A DNA stretch of 64,000 bases from contig CM043971.1 of NCBI GenBank assembly GCA_014529385.2, forward strand, positions 53,355,209 through 53,419,208, read 5' to 3'. The stretch comes from Adiantum capillus-veneris (taxonomy: Eukaryota; Streptophyta; Polypodiopsida; Polypodiales; Pteridaceae). The notes beneath the pieces were generated by a model. It saw nothing but the letters and a program-made list of their open reading frames with translations, was not told where the DNA came from and made no database searches. The stretch's first letter is position 1. The number at the start of each line of letters is the position of its first letter. Positions 34,004 through 44,436 of this stretch are shown here, one piece after another. Both the position numbers and the translations under genes were made by a program.

Positions 34004-36750
34004 TCATAAGTGTCCTGGCCAGTCTTCTTCTACAAATGGAATTCCGTCTAAGTCATCTTCGTTGTCCGACACTATAAGTTCTGGATCTTTTGTTTTAAGA
34101 TGCAGTTCTATCACCACTTCATATTTTTCTTTATTGGCTCTTGCCACAAGCTCCTCACGTTTTGCCATACTCTCAAGCTTGGGGTTTTGTTTTTCCAGCA
34201 TCTCTTGCATGATTCTTACCAAATTTTGATAAGCTTTAAGCTTAGCTGTTTCCATGTCTGGAGAAGGATAGTTTTTCCATTTGTTTTCCATGTTTTGGCC
34301 CGCTTTAAGTCCTGCTTGGTAAGCTTCCAAAGCTGCATTAATAGGCTCAAATTTTTTTTGAGCCAGACTTGATCCTCCAGATTTCATGGTGGTTTCCTTG
34401 ATTTTGCTTCCAGTTCCTTTCACCTTTTCTTGGAATAGCTTCTTTGCTTTCTCCTCGATTTAAGCCCTATGTTTCTGTTTTCTCATCTCATACCTTTTGT
34501 TTATGCTTCTTTTGGTCTTTTGCGAGAGAATTTTTTTGTATTTTTTGAATTATTAGAGGAGTTATCTTTCTTTTTCTTAGCCTAGGATATGGTGATTACC
34601 TTGATTGGAACAATTGGTTCACTCTCATATGAGCTACTAGGTATCACTTGGACTACGTTCGCTACTGTTTTACCTTTGTTTAAAGGATTTTTTGGACAAT
34701 CTTTTGGGAAGTGTCCTCCCTTTTTGCAACATTGTATGCAATAAGCTTCAATTGGCTTGAGGTTCTTGTCAGGCTCTTGACATTCATTTTTCCAATGATC
34801 ATCTGCACCACAATTATGACAGTTTTCAGTTCTTGGCTTAATCATGGGTCTTTCCATAGGAGATCTAACACCTTGATTAGCTATAGAATACATTGGTGCA
34901 AGCTCTCATGGAGTATAAGTCACATGTTCTTCCATTGGTGGTGGATGCGAATTATACCAATTTCCTTCTACCATTACTATAGATGGACTAGGCTCAGCAT
35001 AGGGTGTAGCAGGCACTAGTGCTTGTTCATCTATGACTCCCTCTAGATGCATGTACTTTACAGGCACTGCATTATGTCATGGATATGGAGGTTGTTGGCC
35101 CAACACGGGTTGAGGTCTTTCCATACCCATCGGTGATCTTTGCGTTAGGGCCATATTAGGTTGATATATGTACATGGGTTGTCCTTGTGGCCTTATAGGC
35201 ACGTATTGAACATTCCCATCATACTTTGGTCGGTAATAGCACTCATTGGTCTCATGGTTGGTTCATATATCCTCAATTGTACACCATTTATATGGCCTAA
35301 TTGGTTGTCCTTGTTGAGTATCCCTTGTCCTAGTCCCCTCGTAGGTTCTTTTTGCATGTTATTCATCATGTCATTCATCCTTTTGAGCATGTCTTCTATG
35401 GCTAAAAGCGGCGCTGCAGTAGCCGTTCCCACTTGTGCAGGTTAGTGGATGCTGTTTTCTCACTTTGGTTATCCTTTGGGACATCTTCTTTGTTGAAAAT
35501 ATCACAATTGTCTCCTAAGTCAATAGCATTTGACAAACACTCTTGTAGGGTTGTATGCTTCTTGCTATATAGTATAGCATGAAGTTCTTTGTTTAGCAGT
35601 CCCTCTAGAAACAATGATACTAGTCGTTCTTCTGCAGGTATCTCTATCTCTGGGCATTTGGCAATGTATTGTTTCATTCGAGTTGCAAAATCCCTAACAG
35701 ACTCACCTTGTTTCTGTTTAAAGCTGTGGATTTGAGCTACCATATTGTGTTTGATCCCTGCTTTGGAACAAGCAGCTACAAATCCTTGAGCTAATATGTT
35801 CAAGTCCGTGATTGACCTTGGTGGAATGTTTTGGAACCATGTCAATGCTTTTCCTTCTATGTCATTCCAAATCCCTTGAATTGAATATGAAAATCAAATA
35901 TGCGTTCTGCTCTTAGCACTTGCTTAAAGCTTGCTAAGTGGTCATATGGATCCCTAGATCCACTGTATTTTTTGACCCATTTTTGAAAATCAGCTGGTCT
36001 GACACGTCTATTTGGTTCAACTCCCAGTCTCTTGGCAGTCGGTCCCGTTCTGAGTCCTTTAAACCAGTCTGTTGGAAATAGTGACTCATGTAGCCTTGGA
36101 CTGGCCTTAGTGTCACCCGGTTTTCTTCGTGATGAGGTGGTTTCTGGTTTCTTAACATTACTCTCAAAAGATCTCTCACGGTGTTCATCTCTTGGAATAG
36201 TTTCTGGTCCTTGGTCCAATATCCAATCCCTTATGGAGTACCCTTGCTATTTGGTTTGTTCCACCTCCTCAGTAGTCATCATAACAAAATTGTTGCTATA
36301 ACAATCCCTAAACAAGTAGGTTGGTAGGTCTGCTTAACCCTTATCTTTGATCTTAAAGATATAGATGATCTTCATGGGTGTTAGTTGTCCTGATTTGGCA
36401 TGCAAAGTCCATAGGAGATCTTTTACATTTCTATCCTCCCAACAATAGACTCGGATCCTAGGATTATCCGTACTAAGCTGTTTCAAAGGCTTCAAATCAA
36501 CTTGATCGTAACCCTTGAATTTTAAAGTAGGTGGCCCTTCTTTTGCTGCCATATCTGGAATTATGGTGTTTACTTCTAACCCCCATTTGTCTATCACGTC
36601 AGGGTTTTTGATTTGTAAATACTAAATTCCGTTTCTATCCATGTATATTTTTCCTGGTTTGTTTGTCTCGACTTCCTCTTCAAACTCAAGACCATGGTCA
36701 TCAATGTAAATAACATACTCTTCGTTAGGATCTAGGTAAACTTGAGCTCC
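34004..36750 (-). pseudogene. Athila-like gag
   Basis: In element order: an N-terminal domain (about 36700-36400) whose conserved parts LDP-EY, DKWGLEVNTI, KFKGYDQVDLKPL and VYCWED recur in element D at 44.6-44.9 kb. Next is the capsid-type domain at 36.0-35.4 kb (AQGFVAACSKAGIKHNMVAQ, IHSFKQKQGESVRDFATRMK, RLVSLFLEGLLNKELHAILY), then a linker, then two zinc knuckles at about 34830-34700 (CHNCGADDHWKNEC, CIQCCKKGGHFPKDC). A charged helical segment follows at 34423-34004. The protein would form the particle. Frameshifts at about 35.86, 35.4 and 34.9 kb break it. Confidence 0.92.
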
Positions 36751-37070
36751 ATCCTAGGTTCTAATGCAATGGGGTTGTGAAAAGTGTCCACAAACACTCG
36801 TTTTCTTATTTTTTATGGTTTTTTGAGCATTGATCTTAAGACTTGCCTTGTCTATCAATCATTCTCAAAATCCTAATCTAGTTCTACAATCCTACAATCC
36901 TAAAGGCACTCAGCAAGTACGATTACTTCCAAGCTACTTCTACACAGCAAAAGATGACAATCTTAAGCTATGCGGTTCTAGCAGAAAGTTTTACTCTAGG
37001 AGATCCTAAAGGAAGTTAAAGGATAACTTCATATGACGCTCGTGTTTTTCCCTAGTTTAGGTCTCTTCGA

Positions 37071-37088
37071 TCTCTGACAGTGGCACCA
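37071..37088 (-). promoter_or_regulatory. Primer binding site, tRNA-Asp type
   Basis: TGGTGCCACTGTCAGAGA starts two bases inside the 5' LTR. It matches the plant Athila/Calypso-type tRNA-Asp site TGGCGCCGTTGCCGGGGA apart from six changes, nearly all C-to-T or G-to-A, as expected from decay of methylated cytosines. Confidence 0.8.
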
Positions 37089-37090
37089 AA

Positions 37091-37994
37091 TGTGGGACGG
37101 GTGTCTAGCCTCACTCCTATCTTATTGCAGACATAACGAGAACCACGAATATAATTGTCAATCCATGGGACGAAGATGAGTTGACTAGTGCATAGAGTCT
37201 ACAAGAGGTTGTCAATCTCTTTGAAAACAACAAACAACTCGCATCTAACTCAAGCTACAGTCAAGTGACTGAAATCACCAAAAGCTAATCGCTCTCATCG
37301 ACAAACAAATCACATCCATTATAGCATCAAATGACATCCAAACGTAACGAAACTTCTAGGACATATTTATAAGACCTAAGAAAACATGATTATGGTTTCA
37401 AATCCCACTTTCAGTCAAGTGCAAAAATCACGATTATTAACAACAGTGAGTTTTTGACCTAGTCATTTTTGAACCAAAATGCATCTAAATGCTTAGCAAT
37501 AATGCCCCAATACCCCGCCTATGCTTAATTTTGATTTTGAAGTGTAAATTCCTACTTGTGATGAAATTAGGCTGCGGGTAGGCGACCATGAAATTCTTAC
37601 ATCAATGCATAGAGCTCTTACCTGCGGTTGCAACGTAACAAACACGACTACAATGTGATGACCGGGGAGGGAGTACGAAGCGTGAGAAGAAGAGAAGTGA
37701 GCGCTGTTAGCTCACGCTGTGTATTTCATTATCCAGAGTTTAAAAATAACTTACAAAAATTGGCTTTTATACCTTAGCCAAGGTTTTTGGTGGCCAAAAC
37801 TAATAATCTAGGAGCTCTAACTAAAGATGGGTAAAGACAAGTTGATACAATCTGGAAGCTTGTAGCCCCGGCTCATCACTTACAAAGTTTTATCCGAAAA
37901 ATAGGAGTTACAATATTCTCAATTTATCAAAATAATAAATGGTTTTACAATGAGAGCTCCAAAAAATGATATCCAAGTTAGCTTGCTGCTAACA
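37091..37994 (-). repeat. 5' LTR of the 20-kb element
   Basis: Starts TGTTAGCAGCAAGCTAAC and ends CCCGTCCCACA in element sense. It is collinear with the LTRs at 17569 and 58553. CA repeats follow its outer end. A degraded palindrome lies near 37430. Confidence 0.93.
37764..37771 (-). promoter_or_regulatory. TATA box in LTR
   Basis: TATAAAAG on the minus strand, at the conserved LTR position. It would drive the genomic transcript of the element. Confidence 0.7.
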
Positions 37995-38010
37995 CAGACA
38001 CACACACACA

Positions 38011-38920
38011 AAGCCCATCCACTACCCCATTACTTGAAAAAGATGCTACCTTTGAACTTGAAGTAGGAGTAAACATAACAATTAGTTTCAATTCAAGCAC
38101 TACTAACTAGCATTGTCTCAGATAGTGTTTTTTGTGCACGTTAGCACACTTGTAGCCTTGAATCAACTATTATTTACAAAAGGTTTTGAATGCTTTAAAA
38201 TATTAGGTGCTTAATGAGACCTATTGTGTTGTTGAACTATGTTGAAACATGTAAATAATAAAGATGGCATGGAGCAATAATATAGCAAGCATATGTATGT
38301 AATGGAGAGGCCATTTCTAAGATGCATCCTCTACAGGTAGTTTCAAAAAAAGCTCAAAAGTTTTCATAGAAAGCTTGAAACAAAAAACTCGCATAATAAT
38401 TCAAATAGCTTTTGCGCACTACATTGACAATCATGCCTATGTCTACTTGCCTCTGCTTTTGCCAAAGAACATTGTAATGATATGAAAAATCTTTGCACGA
38501 ATCACATAATTACTTGATGCAGAAAGCCATCGCATATGTATTGAATTTAGTGTATGAGCAAGCAGAATTTGGATTGTAAGGCTCAAAGGCCCTCCAAGGG
38601 CATATCTGGTGCTCCGTCAAGTTTTTGATGTTAGTTGCTTGCTTCTCGGTGCCCGCCCCCTCACAATGCTAAGTCCCAATTAATGACACCGACCCGAGAC
38701 ACACCCTCCTTTGTGAAATCTTTCATGATGCTCCACAGGTGCAAGTCATAACGTATGATTTCCTATGTGCATATGCCATGATATTCACTATAAAATTCAT
38801 AAAATAAAGCACCCATTCAAGCATATTCTTGCACATCTCCAACTCTTCCTCTGCGGAGGGAATCTAGGAGCTTCCTTTTGCACCACCAATATGTTGGCAA
38901 ATTTGTCCTTTGGTGACAAG
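38011..38920. other. No gene recognised
   Basis: This is the sequence between the outer flank of the 20-kb element and the start of element D. Only short frames are present. Confidence 0.45.
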
Positions 38921-39310
38921 TGCTAGCACATAGCTAGCATCAAAGCCTACATATGATGTAATATTATACTTTTTTGATCATTTTAGACATGCATAGCCCT
39001 AAGTTTTTGTAATTATTTTATTTTTAAAATTAATTTTTAAAAATTGAGTAAAAATTTATGTGATAGCTAGACAGACTGGGGCTAAATGTTTCCAGATTGT
39101 ATCAATGAAATCCTAGGCTACAGAGAGTTAGGGGTGAAAGCATGACTGGGTGGACACCAAAGCTGTTTCCGGGACATCACTATTTGGAAAATTAATAGCT
39201 ATAATATGTTTGACAAAGATAGAAGAACCCAAGGCGTGTGATTTATCATTGGATAGCTCTTGAAGAGGAGAATCTAAAAATCTGTTTGGTGCCAAATTTA
39301 GAATTAATTT

Positions 39311-39742
39311 TCATAGGACATGATCAGTCCACAAAGGGGAGTAAGCCCAAATCTTTGTAGAAAGCTTTGAACTTCTCACGAGACAATGCATTTTGAAAAG
39401 ATTTGCAAGGTTGTCTAGTGTTGGCACATAAGCCAAGCTGATCTCTCTTGCTGAGAGCCTCTCCCTGACATAGTGGTAATGCACCTCAATGTGCTTCGTG
39501 CGAGCATGAAAAACTGGGTTCCTCGCAACTGCCATGGTACAAAAACTGAGATCATGAACTGTACATCTATCATCCACAAATTTGATTACAAGTCCAAGTC
39601 TAGCAAGTGCATGTACAGACAAAAGATTCTTCTTGATCCCAGGTACATAAAGTGCATCAACAAGTGTGAAAGAATCGCCATTTGCAGCAGTAAGCACAAT
39701 CTTCCAACACCCTGAGCCGGATAAGAGGCATTGTTGGCACAA
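39311..39742 (-). pseudogene. Copia protease end joined to RNase H end
   Basis: One 143-codon open frame starts with the region after the Copia protease (LVDALYVPGIKKNLLSVHAL, then LGLVIKFVDDRC) and continues without a stop into the C-terminus of Copia RNase H (ARNPVFHARTKHIEVHYHYV, then LAYVPTLDNLANLFK). In complete elements about 3 kb of integrase and RT separate these parts. The join lies near 39.53 kb and keeps frame. Confidence 0.85.
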
Positions 39743-39753
39743 GTGACTGAATT

Positions 39754-39909
39754 CCCATGAGGGAGAGACTCGAGAGAGGTGAACAATTCACGATGTGAGG
39801 TAATGTGCTTTGTAGCATCACTATTAAAATACCCATGAGGGACAAACTCGAGAGAGGTGAACAATTCACGATGTGAGGTAATGTGCTTTGTAGCACCACT
39901 ATTAAAATA
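39754..39909 (-). repeat. In-frame 78-bp duplication over the Copia protease active site
   Basis: Two near-identical units (39754-39831 and 39832-39909) each encode 26 residues including NSGATKHITSHRELFTSLE or NSDATKHITSHRELFTSLE. The family motif is D-S-G-A-(T/S)-x-H; both copies have lost the catalytic Asp (Asn instead). Confidence 0.9.
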
Positions 39910-39979
39910 CCACACATGTGAATCTGCAGCAATTGACATGCATGCATCATGAACAACAGGATTGTAAGTGCACTCTGTA

Positions 39980-41040
39980 CTAAAAGCCCTCTTTCTTCTT
40001 AGCCTCTTTAGCCTTCAACTTAGGATACCGCTTGATCAAGTGATCATTTGCTTTACAATAATGGCAATGCATCTTCTTTTTGCCCTTATCACCAGAATTT
40101 ACAAATGAATATGCTACCAGCAAAAGCATTAGGAATAAAAGTTTTGCCACTCGTAGCAGAACCATAAGAAGTGGCTGCATTGTTGTTACCACCCTTTCTT
40201 TGAGAAGCAATAAAATCCTGTTCAACTGCACGTTGCCTAGTCTTGTTTTTTCTGGAAAGTAACTCTTACAATAGCAATGTGCATAATGCATCAGACTTGA
40301 CAACTTCAGAATTTCCTTGGGTCATCAGTCTCGAAGTACTAGCAAAAGTCTGGTATGAATTGGGTAAGAAAACTGTCTGAAATGACTTCACCTACAAAAA
40401 TATGTTGCTCATTGATATTCTTGACACCAGCAAGGAAAGTGTTGATATCATCTTCCTCATGCATAATCTTTGATTCCATCTCTTTACGCAGCAAAGAAAT
40501 TTTAGCCTCATTGCGGCTTGCATAAAGACCTCCTAGAATATCCCAAGCCTGTTTTGCAGATTTTGCTGAATGAGTGAGGAGTAATGGTGCGTTTTACAGA
40601 CAACACAATCAACACATGAGCTTGCGAATCCTTTACATCCCAATGAGCTTGTTCTGCCGCAGACAAAACAACTCTAACAATAGCAATCCTTGCAACAAGA
40701 ACTACAACATCCTCAATATCACCTACATCCTCAAAACTAGGACGTACATCAATGCCCTCACAATATTCCAAACTTCCTTTGACACAAGAACATGTTGCAT
40801 CGTGTAAGCCCTTATAGGATAATTGTCCTCATCCAACCTGTCCTTAGCAGCAAACATCTTGAACACATCTGTGTTGTTGTTAGCCATGGAAAATGTCTGC
40901 ACCTGATGTTAAAACTGCCCAAAATGAGGAGAAGTTGAGTGAGACCAGCACGTGCTATATAGCACAACCCGCAATAGACTGTATGGGACCTGTTATGCAA
41001 AAAACCACATCGACAGAAATTCTGCACTAAATGACAAAAT
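39980..41040 (-). pseudogene. Copia gag with zinc knuckle
   Basis: Scattered frames of a UBN2-type gag: near 40900-40760 the start; near 40560-40500 the A-x2-A-W-D-x-L-x2-L-Y block in degraded form (KICKTGLGYSRRSLCKPQ); near 40480-40380 the block containing EDDI and the later FLT/Q part. Then comes CHYCKANDHLIKRYPK, a CCHC knuckle whose last Cys is replaced by Tyr. Many frameshifts. Confidence 0.75.
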
Positions 41041-41199
41041 TACCTGTGCAGTCCTGCCTGTAGTGAAAATGGAGGCCAAAATGAGCCCGAATTAGAAATT
41101 TGTCGACCTGCAAATGCTTGCCAAAGATCACTAAAATTGGAAAAAGTGAGAGGGCATGTGCTGGAGCTGCTAGCGGCTAAGCCCAGGAGGACACAACCT

Positions 41200-41211
41200 G
41201 CTCTGATACCA
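41200..41211 (-). promoter_or_regulatory. Copia primer binding site (initiator Met-tRNA)
   Basis: TGGTATCAGAGC, the standard plant Copia primer site, starts two bases inside the LTR end. Confidence 0.95.
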
Positions 41212-41213
41212 AT

Positions 41214-41430
41214 TGTTGGAATTAGGGTTGCAGAGAAATGCACACAGCTTGGAGAAGAAGAAGGAAGCTCAAGGCACACAACTGAGAGTGTGTTACTTAG
41301 TGTGCAAATGGAAAGATAGATAGCCCTAGAATGAATGGGCGTATATACAATGCACGGGGAAAAAAACCTCCTAGAGAGGGAAAAAATGCCCCGGCGGTCC
41401 TAGTGTGTTCACACACATCACTACCACATG
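41214..41430 (-). repeat. Copia 5' LTR, outer end uncertain
   Basis: The inner end is exact (element sense ends CCTAATTCCAACA at 41214). A TATA-like TGTATATAC lies near 41350 in element sense. Sequence resembling the LTR of element D resumes beyond about 41430, so the LTR is probably about 215 bp, but no clear matching end was found. Confidence 0.6.
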
Positions 41431-41707
41431 TATATGGTAGCAGTTTTGTTTCATTTGGACTTTGTTTGCTTAGTGAACTGATGATACCTGCTTGTGGTGT
41501 CGTAGTTAGCTTCTGTTGCCTGACATGTAGTAGAAGTTATACTAGAGTTAAATAAGGATTGTGTATTTTTTGAGATATTGAAAACCTGTCATAGCCTCCA
41601 TGCACTAGTCAAGTCAACTTCGTCCCATGATATGACATTTATGTTCATGGTTCTCACTGTCACTACAATAAGATAGCAAGGCTTGGCATTCAAGGAGCCC
41701 CACATTT

Positions 41708-41725
41708 TGGCACCATTGCCAGGGA
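41708..41725 (+). promoter_or_regulatory. Primer binding site of element D, tRNA-Asp type
   Basis: TGGCACCATTGCCAGGGA starts three bases after the LTR end CCCCACA. It differs from the standard TGGCGCCGTTGCCGGGGA at three places, each a G-to-A change. Confidence 0.88.
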
Positions 41726-41883
41726 TGAAGAGACCTAAACTAGGAAAAAACCTTAGTGCTCTATAGTTTTGTCCAAAAACTTCATCTAGGTTTTCATGGA
41801 GTACCAAAACAAACTTTAGAAACTGCACGGGTGAGGTGTGTCTACTTCAGTTGTGTAGAGGTGTCTGGGAGTAGTCATACTTG

Positions 41884-41967
41884 TGTTAGGAAATAAGACG
41901 TAGCTAAATAGATAATTGAGTAGATTACTTAATGGAGAGAGACAGATTTATATACACGAGATTATAG

Positions 41968-42022
<55 letters not shown>

Positions 42023-42606
42023 CACGATATACGTGGTTCACCCAATGTGGGCTACGTCCACGGGAAAGCAGCCACTCAATGGCTTTAGTACTTCAAAATA
42101 AGAAGTAGTTTACAAAGGGATTATACCCTTAATGGAGCTCCCGCCTTGCTTCACTCTCACCACCTCACACTCACCTTGTTGCATCAACTTCACACTATGA
42201 AATGTGTGTAGAAATGGCCTCCTTTTATAGGCCAAAAGGGTTTCCCTCTCTCATGAGAGGCAGCCATGTGTAGCCGCCCTTGTGTACATAAGTCCAAATC
42301 GGACCCTCCATTCTGCCCATGTGTGGCCGCCCTTGAGAAGACAAGTCCGCTTTTGAATTCGGCCACCGGCCACCGGCCATTGACTACCGGCCAACCGACG
42401 GTTGTTTTCCGACCACTTTCTGGCCGCCGTCCGGCCATAATATTCCGGCGAAAAGGAATATTCCCTGGTTTTTGACTGTGAAACTTTTGGTTTCTGGTGA
42501 GTGATTTACCTTCACGCACGGTGGCTTCTCCTCATAATGGGGGCCTTACCAATGTGCGCTTTTACCACAAAAAATTACAAGGGTAAATCAGGCTCCATAC
42601 TTAACA
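41884..42606. mobile_element. Solo LTR, probably Copia, with 5-bp target duplication
   Basis: It begins TGTTAGG and ends CTTAACA (5-bp inverted ends TGTTA/TAACA) and is flanked on both sides by ACTTG (41879-41883 and 42607-42611). Inside it has a GA tract (41971-42018) followed by TACGTGGTTCACCC and CTACGTCCACGG, a paired motif seen in many plant Copia LTRs. At 723 bp with no internal domain it is what remains after recombination between two LTRs. It interrupts the leader of element D, so it is younger than D. Confidence 0.92.
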
Positions 42607-42611
42607 ACTTG

Positions 42612-44430
42612 TTGAGAACTTTTAGGCTTAGATTAGGTCATCTTATAGTGCTTGATAGCTTAGACTATTTTAGAGTCTGAGTATTGATACACGTTTCAAG
42701 CTAAAACAAAGAAAAACTAGTGTTGGTAGACACTTTTCACTATCTTTTGACTGATGTGATTAGAAGTCGGGTAAGTAGGAATTGAGGAAGGTTTTCAATC
42801 CATCTGATACTTTGAAATGACATCACTAAGGTTGCTTGCAAAAATTGCATAGTTTTCAGGTACGAGAATCATAAGGTGAGTTTAATGCTTCATAATAGCA
42901 TTTCTAGTCATCATTGATCTTGGAAAGGCTATAACAACCTACAGGTAACTTAAAAATTTTCAAGAAAATTTTCAAAATTTGACAAAAAATCAGCTTATTA
43001 TCTCCCCAGTGATGGATGCATGCAAAGTGAGTTTTGTTGGCTAAAAGTTTTTGCATTAGCTAGCATAAGACGTGATTGCCATCAAACTCCCATAAAAGTG
43101 TAGATTCTGTCCTGTACATAATAAGGGAATTTTTTTCTCAAACTTGAAACTCAACTTTTTTCACATGGATATCTTGTTTGGGTGATATATCAACACTTTT
43201 GTGAAGGCACAAGTAATTTTAACTCCATTTGGGGGCGAAGCTAGGCCAAAACAACCTTCTCTCTGAACAAATGGACAACTGGCGACAAGAACACTTGATA
43301 CTGAACAAAACTTAACCAAACTTCTTGACAGGTCTTTAAACACCTTGGTACAACTATGGGAAGTGAAAAATTTGGAAAAAGTTGCAAAAAACACCACCTA
43401 GATAATAAGCACGGTTATTATTTGGGAGGTAAAAAAGCAAAATCTTGACCATTTCTCAATTCCACAAGTATAAGCATAGTGTAGGGAGGGCTCAATTCCA
43501 GTTTGGCAGCATTTGAACTTATAAGTTGTCAGATAGGCTCAAAATTTTATGGAACCAAATTGCAGACACAAAATTTGGCCTAGAAACTTCAAAAGTGAAC
43601 CAAACTTTATGAAACTTGATTTGTGGCTTGATTAGAGTGTGGAAACCTAGTACACGCCAAAAAAGTTGAAAAATTCCTTCATTTTGATCGTGGAGATGAT
43701 AAGCACGCTAATATCTCCTACCCTAAAAATGAAACTTTGCAAGTTTTTTCAAAGGGGATTGGGTCTAGGGTAGAAATAGAGCACTTGGAAGAAGTTTCAA
43801 GTAATTTGGACATTATTTGACTTGCACGACCATTTGATTTGCAATTGAAACTGTTAGATACAAAAACTCTTGTCAAAATAGACCAAATTAAACAAAAATT
43901 GAAATAACCACATTCAGGGCTTATTGGGCACATGCTTGAAGAATGTGGACCAAAAAAAGTGAAAGATTGTAACTTTTTGGCCTAGTAGACAATAAGCACA
44001 CTTATTATCTCTTGCAAGCTAGAGGGTCCCATTTTGACATCTTTTGGTCCAAATAGTAAATAGACACCATATGCAATCGGCCTAGCAAGTTTGCAGTCTT
44101 TTGAATACTGCTTGCTTCTTGAAATTGAGTTTTCCAGAATTGAAGGTTGTAGATTGACCTTGTGGCTATTTAAGATTGAAGAAAAATTTTCACCAAGTGT
44201 CCTTTTATATTCTTGCAGATCAATAGACTAACATATATAACCTTGATTGTATAGAAGTTATTGGGATCTAGCTTGGGAAGCTACCATATCAAATTTAGAA
44301 CAAAGGGAATGGGTTGGTATTGGTATTGAAGTCCAGGTATTCATTTTCATTGAGTATTTCAAGCCTTTATGTAACTAAGGTCAGAACGTATTGTCATGAA
44401 AGAAGGTCATAATAGGGAATTGAGAGTAGA
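42612..44430 (+). other. Leader of element D with spaced palindromes
   Basis: Non-coding between PBS and gag. Palindromic sites with an AATAAGC-N-GCTTATT plan are centred near 43411, 43705 and 43998, spaced 294 and 293 bp, with a half site near 42995. Text around them is only loosely similar. Confidence 0.65.
43991..44006. promoter_or_regulatory. Palindromic site in leader of element D
   Basis: AATAAGCACACTTATT is self-complementary except at the centre. It is the third of a series with a period of about 294 bp. Confidence 0.7.
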
Positions 44431-44436
44431 GTATCT

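Larger units (their letters stand above)
39140..41430 (-). mobile_element. Copia element, deletion derivative, nested in element D LTR
   Basis: In minus-strand order: a short LTR, a PBS, gag, a zinc knuckle, a protease, then directly the end of RNase H. Integrase and RT are missing. The 3' LTR was not found, so the left boundary is approximate. Confidence 0.75.
38921..41704 (+). repeat. 5' LTR of element D, interrupted
   Basis: The left part starts TGCTAGCACATAGCTAGC at 38921, matching the family start TGTTAGCAGCAAGCTAAC. Near 39066-39110 it matches the LTR segment around CCAGATTGTATCAA. The right part, from about 41430 to 41704, matches the LTR end (GCACTAGTCAAGTCAACTTC, GGTTCTCAC, AATAAGATAG, CCCCACA). 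A Copia element lies between. The exact junctions are uncertain. Confidence 0.7.
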
